From a bacterium (lineage in GTDB: Bacteria > Latescibacterota > Latescibacteria > Latescibacterales > Latescibacteraceae), in assembly GCA_021372535.1 (NCBI GenBank), contig JAJFUH010000050.1, forward strand, positions 20,395 to 84,394: a stretch of DNA of 64,000 nucleotides. The letters are read 5' to 3'. Numbering within the stretch: position 1 is the first letter of the stretch; every line of letters starts with the position of its first letter. Shown here piece by piece: positions 35,024 through 44,073 of the stretch. A model generated the notes under the pieces. It made no database searches. It was not told the origin of the DNA and saw only the letters and a list, made by a program, of their open reading frames with translations. The translations under genes were made by a program, and so were the position numbers.

Positions 35024-37528
35024 ATGAGGAATTCCATTCTCTGCTCCATTACCGTCATCATGACACTTTTGTGTTTATCGGGGAAAGGTATCGAAGCTCA
35101 AAGCTGGATACGGATTAACCAGCTCGGGTATCTTCCCGAATCGATTAAGGTTGCCGTATTTGTCAGTAAAAACTCCGCCCGGATTACATCGTTCGATCTC
35201 CGCGATGCCCTTACCGGAGAGATTGTCTATGTCCCGAAAACAAGCCCGGCGGAGTATGGGCCCTATGGCGCGTTTTCGAATGGTTATCGTCTCGATTTCT
35301 CCGCATTTTCACGGGAAGGGGCATATTATGTCAGCGCTGGCGGCGTGCAGTCTCCCCATTTCAGAATCTCGAACGATGTGTACGACGGTACCGCTGATTA
35401 TCTCCTCAATTACATGCGCCAGCAGCAGTGCGGGTACAATCCCTGCCTCAGGGATTCCTGCCATACTCATGACGGCTTCATCATCTACCATCCCACACGG
35501 GATTCGACCCACATCGATGTAACGGGAGGATGGCACGATGCATCCGATTACCTCCAGTATGTGACCACTTCCGCGAACGCGACATACCAGATGCTGTTTG
35601 CATACGAGCAGAATCCCGGATCGTTCGGCGACCGTTTCGACAGGAACGGCGACCCCGGCCCGAACGGTATTCCCGATATTCTCGATGAAGCGAAATGGGG
35701 ACTTGACTGGCTTGCCAAAATGAATCCGGGCAAGAATATCATGTTCAACCAGATCGCCGATGACCGCGACCACGTTGGATTCCGCCTCCCGTCGCGGGAT
35801 TCGGCGTTCTACGGCAAGGGGCTCGAACGTCCCGTATATTATATAACCGGGAGTCCTCAGGGCGTTTTCGAGCACAAGAACAGGACGACGGGAATTGCTT
35901 CCGCCTCCGGTAAATACGCCTCGGCTTTTGCCCTTGGCTCGAAGCTGCTGAAACAGTACGATCCCGGTTATGCAGAGATGCTCCGTATAAAAGCGGTTGA
36001 TGCGTACGATTATGGTATGAGGTATCCCGGTGTTTGTCAGACCGCTCCCGGCCGGGCACCTTATTTCTATGAGGAGGACAACTGGACCGATGACATGGAG
36101 CTCGCCGCGTACGAGGTCTTTTCGCTGACAGGTGAGGAAAAACACAGAAAAGAAGCGTATGATTACGGCAGGATCGAGCCGGTCACTCCCTGGATGGGTC
36201 ATGACACCGCCCGTCATTACCAATGGTATCCCTTCGTCAATCTCGGCCATTACCATCTGGCCGGGTCAGGTGACAGTGCGGATGCGCGGGAATCTGCCTC
36301 GTTCATGAAGAAGGGTCTCGATGCGGTGTATGAGAAGGGGAGAGGGAATATGTTTCTCATGGGTGTTCCGTACATCTGGTGTTCGAACAACCTCGTGGCG
36401 GCTCTTATCACCCAGTGCCGCCTGTATGGCGAGGTAACAGGGGACAGAACCTATGCGGAGATGGAAGCCGCGATGCGGGATTGGCTTTTCGGCTGCAATC
36501 CCTGGGGAACAAGCATGATTGTCGGGCTTCCCGCTCACGGGGATTATCCTGAAGACACCCATTCAGCCTTTTCGGCTGTCTATGGTTATCAGGTGTACGG
36601 CGGGCTCGTTGACGGCCCCGTGTATGCGTCGATTTTCAACAGCCTGATCGGTATCGAGATGCACGGCGGTGACGAATATTCCGAGTTTCAGTCCGACCTT
36701 GCGGTCTATCATGACGATTACGGCGATTACTCGACGAATGAACCAACCATGGATGGCACGGCGAGCCTGACCTATTATCTCTCTGCCATGCAGAAGGACG
36801 GGATGAAAAATCGGAGTAATTCGAGTCTTGTGTACGAATATGGTGGAATCGTCCGCACCGACCCGGCCAGGAAAGAGATAAATCTCGTTTTTACCGCGCA
36901 CGAGTTTGTGGACGGGTACGAAACAATCAGGACGGTGCTCAACAGGCATGGAATCAAGGCGGCGTTTTTCTTCACCGGTGATTTCTACCGTAATAAAAAA
37001 TTCGCCCCCATCATACGGGCTCTGAAAAAGGACGGGATGTATATCGGCGCCCATTCGGACAAACATATTCTTTATGCTCCATGGGAAAACAGGGATTCGA
37101 CGCTCGTTGCGAAAGAGGAATTCCTGACCGACCTCAAAGGGAATTATGCCGAAATGGCGAAATTCGGCATAACAAAAGAGGATGCTCCTTATTTCATGCC
37201 TCCGTACGAGTGGTACAACGATACTATAAGTTCCTGGTGCAGTGAGTACGGGTTAAAGCTGATAAATTTGACGCCGGAGACCTGGGTGAATCAGGACTGG
37301 ACGATTCCGGTCGAGGGCGGGCCGTATTACAGCAGCGATGACCTCTACAAACGGCTCATGGATTTCGAGGCGCATGATGCTTCAGGGCTGAACGGCACGA
37401 TCCTGCTCGTTCATTTCGGCACCGATCCCCGGAGAACCGACAAGTTCTACAACAGGCTCGATTCGCTCATAACCGGGCTTGAAAAAAAGGGATACCGGTT
37501 CACCTCGTTGCGTGAAACGATTCGATAG
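35024..37528 (+). CDS. GH9 cellulase-type enzyme fused to a polysaccharide deacetylase domain
   Basis: This 834-residue exported protein (signal MRNSILCSITVIMTLLCLSG, cleavage near IEAQ) has an N-terminal Ig-like CelD_N domain (about 27-115) and a GH9 (alpha/alpha)6 domain (about 120-592). Catalytic residues are visible: the Asp pair in GGWHDASDY (D172, D175) and the acid Glu in STNEPTMDGTAS (E573). A NodB/CE4-like domain follows (about 600-834). Its H-x-x-x-H metal motif is AHSDKH (H677, H681), and late motifs MPPYEW and LLVHFGTD are present. The first CE4 motif, normally TFDDG, reads FTAHEF, so the catalytic base and one metal ligand are changed. It would cut a beta-glucan and perhaps bind or deacetylate its product. 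Confidence 0.9.
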   Translation: MRNSILCSITVIMTLLCLSGKGIEAQSWIRINQLGYLPESIKVAVFVSKNSARITSFDLRDALTGEIVYVPKTSPAEYGPYGAFSNGYRLDFSAFSREGAYYVSAGGVQSPHFRISNDVYDGTADYLLNYMRQQQCGYNPCLRDSCHTHDGFIIYHPTRDSTHIDVTGGWHDASDYLQYVTTSANATYQMLFAYEQNPGSFGDRFDRNGDPGPNGIPDILDEAKWGLDWLAKMNPGKNIMFNQIADDRDHVGFRLPSRDSAFYGKGLERPVYYITGSPQGVFEHKNRTTGIASASGKYASAFALGSKLLKQYDPGYAEMLRIKAVDAYDYGMRYPGVCQTAPGRAPYFYEEDNWTDDMELAAYEVFSLTGEEKHRKEAYDYGRIEPVTPWMGHDTARHYQWYPFVNLGHYHLAGSGDSADARESASFMKKGLDAVYEKGRGNMFLMGVPYIWCSNNLVAALITQCRLYGEVTGDRTYAEMEAAMRDWLFGCNPWGTSMIVGLPAHGDYPEDTHSAFSAVYGYQVYGGLVDGPVYASIFNSLIGIEMHGGDEYSEFQSDLAVYHDDYGDYSTNEPTMDGTASLTYYLSAMQKDGMKNRSNSSLVYEYGGIVRTDPARKEINLVFTAHEFVDGYETIRTVLNRHGIKAAFFFTGDFYRNKKFAPIIRALKKDGMYIGAHSDKHILYAPWENRDSTLVAKEEFLTDLKGNYAEMAKFGITKEDAPYFMPPYEWYNDTISSWCSEYGLKLINLTPETWVNQDWTIPVEGGPYYSSDDLYKRLMDFEAHDASGLNGTILLVHFGTDPRRTDKFYNRLDSLITGLEKKGYRFTSLRETIR

Positions 37529-37589
37529 TATCGGGCGTTAAAGAAAAAGGGGATATATACCAAGAGTCAATCATTGAAATAAGACCCGG

Positions 37590-37692
37590 ACGTTCATTTT
37601 ATATAGTATAGACTCTAAAACAAGTTCAGGGTAACGGATGTATGATCAGTACGTCATGCTGAATTTATTTTAGTATCTATCATCATTGATTC
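37590..37692. repeat. Dispersed palindromic repeat, family A copy 2
   Basis: This block matches 2688-2791 through GTTCATT...AGACTCTAAAACAAG, TTCAGGGTAACG and GTCATGCTGAATTTATTTTAG. It lies just upstream of the PilZ gene, and a third copy lies just downstream of it. Confidence 0.85.
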
Positions 37693-37751
37693 GATATAGT
37701 AACATGCATCACCATAACTTGGAATAACATCGTAAAAAGGAAATTTAAGAA

Positions 37752-38162
37752 ATGCGCCAGTTTATTCGTCATCCCTCCGATATACCGATTCACTACGATC
37801 TCGAGGATGTCGTTGCCCATAGAAAGGACTATCTGTACAACGTCAGTCATGGTGGCTTGTCCTTTCGGTCAGGAGTCTATATAAAACAGGGGTCCGTAAT
37901 CAATATCAGCATCCCGATCCGTGAACCGGTTTTTCAGGCCGAGGGTATTGTTGTCTGGTGCCGCAAGAACGGAGATCAGTACGACATCGGCGTTGAATTC
38001 AGGGAAACGGATGTTGAATACCGTGTCCGCATGGTAGAACAGGTATGCTATATCGAGGAGTACAAGCAGGAGGTTCTGAAGAAGGAAGGCCGTAAGCTCA
38101 CCGGCGAGCAGGCCGCCACCGAGTGGATCACAAAATACGCAAAAGACTTCCCCCGTGAATAG
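37752..38162 (+). CDS. PilZ-domain protein
   Basis: This 136-residue protein has the PilZ c-di-GMP binding signature: Arg residues in MRQFIRHPSDIPIHYDL at the N-terminus and the NVSHGGLSFRS motif (N/DxSxxG) near residue 33, on a six-stranded beta-barrel (about 1-100). A charged helix follows (about 95-136). No membrane segment is present. The first Arg motif is RQFIRH rather than RxxxR exactly, but the spacing fits. Such proteins carry c-di-GMP signals to motility, adhesion or polysaccharide export. Preceded by AAAAGGAAA. It is bracketed by two copies of the family A repeat. Confidence 0.9.
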   Translation: MRQFIRHPSDIPIHYDLEDVVAHRKDYLYNVSHGGLSFRSGVYIKQGSVINISIPIREPVFQAEGIVVWCRKNGDQYDIGVEFRETDVEYRVRMVEQVCYIEEYKQEVLKKEGRKLTGEQAATEWITKYAKDFPRE

Positions 38163-38204
38163 TGACACAAAATTTTGTCATTGATTGAAAAATCTGCTAT
38201 AGCA

Positions 38205-38296
38205 TAATTTTATAATGTAATAGACCCTGAAATAAATTCAGGGTGACATAAGCGCTGTCATGCTGAATTTGTTTCAGCATCTGTCATCAATTATCT
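38205..38296. repeat. Dispersed palindromic repeat, family A copy 3
   Basis: ACCCTGAAATAAATTCAGGG and GTCATGCTGAATTTG with GTTTCAGCATCTGTCATCAA repeat the pattern at 2688-2791 and 37590-37692 in the same orientation. It lies between the PilZ gene and the end of the heparinase-like gene. Confidence 0.85.
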
Positions 38297-38339
38297 ATAT
38301 GTAAAATATAAACCTGCCCGAAACCATCCTGATATTTCA

Positions 38340-40358
38340 TCATTTCTTCGGTGTACACCAGGCTTTCCGTTCTTTCAGGTCACGGCCCGCCAGCCATGTT
38401 TTCCCGAATGCGCGGACTTCCACCTCGATTCTGTCTGCACCTGCCTTGACCGTATCGGGCAGTAGCGCCGAAACCTCGGGGATTTCGGTTCCCCTGAACG
38501 GGACGAGCAATGTCAGAAAAACGGCAGGCGCTGAGCCGGTATACTCGTAGCACAATGCCTTTCTCGGCAGCCGTGAACCGTACTGCCATGCAAACCAGCC
38601 CTCTTCCTCTTTTACGGTAACCGGGGCCGCGGGATTTTCCCAGACGAGCACATTCGCATCGTCGAATGAGGTTACCGCGCGTTTATGGTCCGTATCGACC
38701 TGCGCTTTTCCTTCCGCAAGCTGAAAATGGAGCTCCGGCACGCCCTTCATATTCCCGATTGCCTCATCGAGAAGGACGAAAAACGATCTGTCGATGAACC
38801 ATATCGTCCGGCGGTGGGTGAGGTTTTCATAGGAGCCGTTTTCGACCACCACAACGTCGAAACTCTGCGATGGATACCAGAGGAGTAGCCTTCCGTCCAC
38901 CTTCGTATCTTTCCCGTCGACCGTCAGAGTCTGGTGTACGCTGGTCTGACGGTGCCATGCCCGTTTATCGGGATCGTGGCCGTACGTGAAAAAGCCCGTA
39001 TCGGTCATGAGCCACCGTCCGAATGCATACAACTCGAATGTTCCGTTGTCCGGCTGATCATGGCTCGAAATGGCGGGCGGAGAACAGTGGAGAGCGAAAT
39101 AAATCTGATCGGGCCCCCAGTCGTTCCGCAGTATATACATTCCCGCCTCGGAGAAAGCATAGCTGGTCTGCGCCGGAAGGTGCGCTCTGTCGAGCCGGGC
39201 GAGGGCATCGTACTTCGGATCGCCCAAGAGCTCGGTCGCCTCGATGAGCGTACGGTAGAACGGCTGGTGAGAACGGTCGGTGTCGGACGGATAGGGTCTG
39301 CTCACATCGCCGAACATCGCCCATCCGAGGTCGGGAGTCGCGACAGCGAAGATGTAGTCGTACATTTTTTTCACCCGGTCGTGATATCGGTCGGAAACGG
39401 GTATACCGAACGTTTCAGCGCGCCCCATGATTTCCACTGCATCTCTCAGCACGCCAAGGTGATAACCTCCAGACCATTCACGCTGGACTCCGTCCCCCGT
39501 GGTCTGCGCGAGGAGATTTTCCTCTGTCCGCTGCACCGCGAGCTCCATCCATCTCCGGGAATCCCTGAATTCGCGGAACGTATAGGCGACATTGACGAAT
39601 CCGCGCTGCTCGAAAATGGCCTTGTTGTGAACCACGCCCATAGGCAGAAACTCGGTTTTAATTTCGTGGTCGTACATGCTTGCGAGGAAAACAGCAAGAA
39701 ATTCAGGAGTGAAAGCCTTTGAATGCACCATGGTTTTAAATACGGTGCACAGGTTCGTCGCACGGATGCCGGTCTGGATGTCGAGCCAGGCAAAACCATG
39801 CCACGATGTGTATACCGGGTGGGTTTTCTCATGGTTCTCGAGGGGATGCTTGGCGATCCAGTCGCCTGTAAGATCGACAAACGCCCGTGCATATCGCTCG
39901 TCACGGGTTGCCCGGTAGGCATCCGCAAGCGGCAGCGCCCAGTAAAACCGGTACACGGCCGCTACCCATTCGATGTCTCCCCGCGGGTCCCATTCCCAGT
40001 TCATGGAATCGCCGTAATCAGCGGCTTCGTAAGGTCCCCACTGGAACACGTGCCGGACTATCTGGTCGGCCTTACTCAGATCGGCTTCTCTGCCGCCCTG
40101 CAGGGTATCCGGAAGAGGGTAGAGGTTACGGTAATATGTCAGGAGTCCGGTGAGGGCTGCCTGACGGTTGCCTTTTTCGTAGGCCGTTTTTACCGCTTCG
40201 AGCCCCGGCTTGGTCAGGTCAAGCTTCGACAGGATTTCCTCCGGTTTGAGTGCCCGGAGCTTGACCGTGCCGGCGGTTTTCCCCTGAGCCGTTATAACCC
40301 GGTGATATGGAAGCATAAGGAACAATGCGGCAAGGATGAATACGCGTAATAGATTCAT
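38340..40358 (-). CDS. Heparinase II/III-family polysaccharide lyase, exported
   Basis: The start at 40358 has GAGGAG upstream; the longer frame to 40376 does not. The 672-residue product has a signal peptide (MNLLRVFILAALFLMLPYH, cleavage near ITAQ), an N-terminal (alpha/alpha)-toroid domain of the heparinase N type (about 60-350), and a C-terminal beta-sandwich beginning HDQPDNGTFELYAFGRWLM with TSVHQTLTVDGK. Catalytic Tyr/His candidates lie in GGYHLGVL and SSHDQPDN. It should beta-eliminate uronic-acid-containing polysaccharides (PL12/15/17/21-like). It is stand-alone and convergent with the PilZ gene. Confidence 0.88.
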   Translation of the reverse strand: MNLLRVFILAALFLMLPYHRVITAQGKTAGTVKLRALKPEEILSKLDLTKPGLEAVKTAYEKGNRQAALTGLLTYYRNLYPLPDTLQGGREADLSKADQIVRHVFQWGPYEAADYGDSMNWEWDPRGDIEWVAAVYRFYWALPLADAYRATRDERYARAFVDLTGDWIAKHPLENHEKTHPVYTSWHGFAWLDIQTGIRATNLCTVFKTMVHSKAFTPEFLAVFLASMYDHEIKTEFLPMGVVHNKAIFEQRGFVNVAYTFREFRDSRRWMELAVQRTEENLLAQTTGDGVQREWSGGYHLGVLRDAVEIMGRAETFGIPVSDRYHDRVKKMYDYIFAVATPDLGWAMFGDVSRPYPSDTDRSHQPFYRTLIEATELLGDPKYDALARLDRAHLPAQTSYAFSEAGMYILRNDWGPDQIYFALHCSPPAISSHDQPDNGTFELYAFGRWLMTDTGFFTYGHDPDKRAWHRQTSVHQTLTVDGKDTKVDGRLLLWYPSQSFDVVVVENGSYENLTHRRTIWFIDRSFFVLLDEAIGNMKGVPELHFQLAEGKAQVDTDHKRAVTSFDDANVLVWENPAAPVTVKEEEGWFAWQYGSRLPRKALCYEYTGSAPAVFLTLLVPFRGTEIPEVSALLPDTVKAGADRIEVEVRAFGKTWLAGRDLKERKAWCTPKK

Positions 40359-40731
40359 TGTCGGCTCCTCGGTCAATACATCCGGTTATTTGTTATAAAT
40401 ATCAGCTGTCATGTCGTTGTCTTCGGGGAATATACGGAGTTTTAGGAATATTTGAAATAGATGATTGGATAAAGCACTATAAATGAATGTCAGATAGTTA
40501 TAGTAATCAGGCGGTTATAAATCATGGAGGATTTTTCATCCTTGCTTCCACAGAGAGAATAATAGAGGTTGCCATAAATCTTATGAATAGATCTGGCTAA
40601 AAATCAACGTAAGAAAAAATATGTTTATAGTGAAAATATCTCTTGAATATTATAAAAAAAGGTTTAAATTGGTTATATATAGGGCAAAATACGAGAAATA
40701 TTCTCTGAATTATTAAAGAGAGAGGTATAAA
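40359..40731. other. AT-rich gap upstream of the defence-like gene pair
   Basis: This 373-base intergenic region becomes markedly AT-rich toward the AAA ATPase gene. AGAGAGG lies 5-6 bases before the ATG. No repeats or attachment-site duplication were recognised. Confidence 0.5.
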
Positions 40732-42102
40732 ATGATTATTTCTTTTTCTGTAGAAAATTTTCTTTCTTTCAAGGAAGAAATACATTTTTCGATGATTGCA
40801 AATGGAAGAGAGGACCAACACTCTGAGCGTGTTGCAAAATTAAACAACTATAATAAAATGATTTTGCCGGTTTCGGAGTTATTCGGAGGTAATGCCTCTG
40901 GAAAATCAAACTTTGTAAAGGCTATTGGTTTTGCACGTGAATATATTCTTTCAGGAATATCTAAAGACCAAAAAATCGAAGTAAAACCATTTAAGCTTAG
41001 TTCTGAAACAATGAAAAATCCATCGAAATTTGTTTTTCAGATACTTCTTAATGAAAATATTTATGAATATGGTTTTGAGATAACTTCTGAAGAAGTTAAG
41101 CGTGAATGGTTATTTAATATTGGAAAGAAAACATCAAAAAAGATTTATACACGTGAAAAAAATAAATATGATTTTAACTATCCTGCTTGGGGAATAACTA
41201 ATGGTGTTGCTAATGCAAAACAATATATAGATTTTATTGCAGATAGTACACTTTCAAATAAGCTTTATCTTAGCAATGTAAATGATATAAGAATAGAAGA
41301 ACATAAAGAGTTAGATATTTTGCAATCAGTATATGATTGGTTTATTCAACTTATAATAATAAGTCCTGAAGCTAGTTATCTTTTTTCAAAAAAATATTCA
41401 TCAAACAAACAAATGATAGAGTATCTAAGTAACTTGTTACAACAACTAGATACTGGTTTATCATCTTTTGAAATAAATGAAGTTTCGATACCTAAAAAAA
41501 TTATTGAAAATTCTGAAGGATTCATAGACGCAGACATACTTAAATCTTTTAAAATTGACTTAAAAAGCCTAAGAATAGATAAGAATAAAGATAATTATAT
41601 TGGACTTCAAAAATTAACAAAACATATTGACGAATCGGGAGACTCTATTGAATTCAGCCTTGGTGAGGAATCCGATGGGACAGAACGTTTGATTGATCTG
41701 TTACCTGCTTTTTATCTTCTTTGCAAAAAGAAACTTAATAGAGTTATTATTATTGATGAGTTTAACAGAAGTTTACATCCTTTATTAACCCAAAAATTAT
41801 TGAAAGCTTATCTGTCATGTTGTAACGAAAATTCAAGGTCTCAGTTGATTTTTACTACTCATGATGTTATGCTTCTGGATCAGATTATATTTCGAAGAGA
41901 CGAAATATGGTTTACTGAAAGGGATAAGCACGGTGCCACTAAACTATCTTCATTAAGCGATTTCAAAAATGTCAGGAAAGATAAAAGATTACGTAACGAC
42001 TACCTAATTGGTAGATTTGACGGAATTCCGAATATTGTGCTTCCCTCTAATGCTATGTTATCTATTTCTAAAGACATTGGGCAAAAGAAGGGGAATGATT
42101 GA
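40732..42102 (+). CDS. AAA ATPase of an AbiL/RloA-like defence pair
   Basis: This 456-residue protein belongs to the AAA_15/21 (SMC/ABC-like, RloA/AbiLi) family. FSVENFLSFKEEIHF at the N-terminus is the RecF-type start, the Walker A motif is FGGNASGKSNF (residues 51-61), GEESDGTERLIDLLPAF is the signature-like loop, and Walker B with His-loop reads RVIIIDEFNRSLHP and LIFTTHDVMLLDQ. Its stop overlaps the start of the RloB-family gene by one base. In related systems the ATPase senses a phage cue and controls the small partner. The gene is clearly AT-richer, with different codon use, than genes on either side, suggesting horizontal gain. Defence function is inferred from family. Confidence 0.9.
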   Translation: MIISFSVENFLSFKEEIHFSMIANGREDQHSERVAKLNNYNKMILPVSELFGGNASGKSNFVKAIGFAREYILSGISKDQKIEVKPFKLSSETMKNPSKFVFQILLNENIYEYGFEITSEEVKREWLFNIGKKTSKKIYTREKNKYDFNYPAWGITNGVANAKQYIDFIADSTLSNKLYLSNVNDIRIEEHKELDILQSVYDWFIQLIIISPEASYLFSKKYSSNKQMIEYLSNLLQQLDTGLSSFEINEVSIPKKIIENSEGFIDADILKSFKIDLKSLRIDKNKDNYIGLQKLTKHIDESGDSIEFSLGEESDGTERLIDLLPAFYLLCKKKLNRVIIIDEFNRSLHPLLTQKLLKAYLSCCNENSRSQLIFTTHDVMLLDQIIFRRDEIWFTERDKHGATKLSSLSDFKNVRKDKRLRNDYLIGRFDGIPNIVLPSNAMLSISKDIGQKKGND

Positions 42103-42725
42103 TGAGTTCATTTAAAAGACCTCTTTCACGAAGGCGATCTAATAGAGAACAAAAGAAAGTATTTATTATATCGTCAGAAGGTAAGGAAACAGAACCAAAA
42201 TATTTTAATGAATTCAATTCTGATAATATCCGTATTAAAATAATTGATGAAAGAGTCGGGACAGATCCTAATTCTGTCGTTAAAGCTGCTAAAAACTATA
42301 AAAAGAAGGAAGAAGGCAGTTTAAAGAAAGGTGATGAAATATGGGTGGTTGTCGATACTGAGTTATCACCAGAAACAAAAGATATCCAAGCGATACAACT
42401 GACTGAAGCAGGAAATCTATGTAAAAAATATGAATTTGGATATGCTGCCAGTAATCCATGTTTTGAGTATTGGTTGCTTCTTCATTTTGAAAAAAAACCA
42501 AAACTAAAATGTACCATAAGAATTCAAGATAAGTGTATACATCTTTTGAAAAACCATTATCCCCAATATGATAAAAGTACATATGATCCAAAAAAATTTG
42601 TTGATAAAGTAAAGTATGCTATTGAAAATGCAAAAAAGCTTGATCAAACAAGAAATGGATTGTGGCCGGAGAATAATGGTTCAACCGTCTATAAATTAAT
42701 GGAAAAACTCCTTGAAATACAATGA
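42102..42725 (+). CDS. RloB-family (AbiLii-like) protein
   Basis: This 207-residue protein starts at ATG 42102 behind AGAAGGGG, overlapping the ATPase stop (TGATG). It matches the RloB/AbiLii family: basic N-terminus (KRPLSRRRSNREQKKV), VFIISSEGKETEPKYFNEF, an acidic VVVDTE site, and the family block ASNPCFEYWLLLHFE near residue 123. The fold is TOPRIM-like and the Glu/Asp residues probably bind metal, consistent with a nuclease effector released by the ATPase. AT-rich composition matches the partner and differs from the neighbours. The role in abortive infection is inferred from the family, not shown here. Confidence 0.88.
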   Translation: MSSFKRPLSRRRSNREQKKVFIISSEGKETEPKYFNEFNSDNIRIKIIDERVGTDPNSVVKAAKNYKKKEEGSLKKGDEIWVVVDTELSPETKDIQAIQLTEAGNLCKKYEFGYAASNPCFEYWLLLHFEKKPKLKCTIRIQDKCIHLLKNHYPQYDKSTYDPKKFVDKVKYAIENAKKLDQTRNGLWPENNGSTVYKLMEKLLEIQ

Positions 42726-42818
42726 GATATAGAATATCTTATAATACTTCCAGCCTAAAAAGAGTATTTTTATTCATATATACCTTCCTCAGAATAATTT
42801 TTCATTATTTTTCTACAC

Positions 42819-44030
42819 TTACATCCCGTTTTTTTCCTGTCCGGTCAGGGTGATAACCGTAATCTCCGAAGGCTGCCCGATTCTGAAAGGCGGACCCCAG
42901 TATCCTGTCCCGCGGCTGATGTATATCCAGGTATTTTCATGGCGGTGGAGTCCATGGGTATAGGGCTGCTGCAAACCCACAAAGAAATTCCAGGGGAAAT
43001 ACTGCCCACCGTGGGTATGCCCGGAGATAAGGATATCGAATCCCGCACGGGCTGCTTTGAAAATACTCCTCGGCTGGTGGGCAAGTAGTATTTTTACATC
43101 ACTCTGATCTGCGCCCGCCAGAGCGGCTTCGGGACTCGATGTGTGATCGGGGAAAAACCGTCCGCCTTCGTAATCGGTCACTCCCGCCAGGAGAATACGG
43201 GCGTTGCCATACCGTATCATTCTGTGTTCGTTGAGAAGGACTGTCATTCCTAATCTCCGTATTTCCTGTATCCATGCCTTGACTCCCGAATAGTATTCAT
43301 GGTTTCCGGTGACGAAGAAAACGCCGTATGGAGCTGATAAACCGGCAAGCGGCGCCACATCCTCACGGAGTGATTCGACCGTACCGTCCGCAAGGTCGCC
43401 GGTGAAAACGATGATATCCGGCGCGAGTTTGTTGACCTCGTCCACGATGGTCTGTACGAACGGCCGTGTGACGGTCTCGCCGACGTGGAAATCGGTAATC
43501 TGAACTATCGTGAGTTTTTCGAGGTCCTTATGGAGATTGTGTACGAGCATGGCGACCCTTTTAGTTCCCGGGGTTCGTTTTGCCTCGTAGAGGCCATATC
43601 CTGCCAGAACCCCCGTCAAACCGATGATACCCATGTTGAGGGCGTTGACGAGGAAGCGGTGACGGTCGGGATTGTCGGGTACCAAGATTTTTGGGTCATC
43701 CTTCACCGTATGCATTACAAAGATGACGATTTTATGGACAGCTTCGCCCAGAAGGAGGGCGATGTCACGGAAAACGAGCAGGGGGAAAATTATGGTGAAT
43801 AATCCGAGAGTCACATATGCAATCCAGGTAATGATCGTGCTCCAAAAGGGTTTGTACCCGCTCAATCTCAGGAACATGGCGAGGAGCGGCATGAAAATAC
43901 AGAGCACGAGCGCTGACCAGAGAATAATATTCCACAGAAAGGAAAGATGGAGAGGAATGATGATTCTCCAGCCTACATATCCATAAATCAGCGTAAAAAT
44001 ACCGATTGCAATGATGATAAAAAAAGGCAT
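42819..44030 (-). CDS. Membrane-anchored metallophosphoesterase
   Basis: This 403-residue protein has about four to five N-terminal helices (residues 1-150), a linker, then a calcineurin-like phosphoesterase domain. The motifs in order are ITDFHVGE (D-x-H), VFTGDLADG (GD), FVTGNHEYY (GNHE), ILLAHQPRS (H) and ILISGHTHGGQYFP (GHTH), all intact. Relatives (YkuE/YaeI type) cleave phosphodiesters such as UDP-diacylglucosamine or phospholipids. It lies 43 bp downstream of a large exported esterase on the same strand, so they may share a transcript. The substrate is unknown. Confidence 0.9.
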   Translation of the reverse strand: MPFFIIIAIGIFTLIYGYVGWRIIIPLHLSFLWNIILWSALVLCIFMPLLAMFLRLSGYKPFWSTIITWIAYVTLGLFTIIFPLLVFRDIALLLGEAVHKIVIFVMHTVKDDPKILVPDNPDRHRFLVNALNMGIIGLTGVLAGYGLYEAKRTPGTKRVAMLVHNLHKDLEKLTIVQITDFHVGETVTRPFVQTIVDEVNKLAPDIIVFTGDLADGTVESLREDVAPLAGLSAPYGVFFVTGNHEYYSGVKAWIQEIRRLGMTVLLNEHRMIRYGNARILLAGVTDYEGGRFFPDHTSSPEAALAGADQSDVKILLAHQPRSIFKAARAGFDILISGHTHGGQYFPWNFFVGLQQPYTHGLHRHENTWIYISRGTGYWGPPFRIGQPSEITVITLTGQEKNGM

Positions 44031-44073
44031 GAATTACCTCATGGTCCATATCAGAACCGGAAAAAGTGACAGT

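Noticed and set aside
2688..38296. CRISPR array from recurring family A blocks
   Set aside because: The copies are far apart, with genes between them and no regular spacer unit. They are dispersed repeats.
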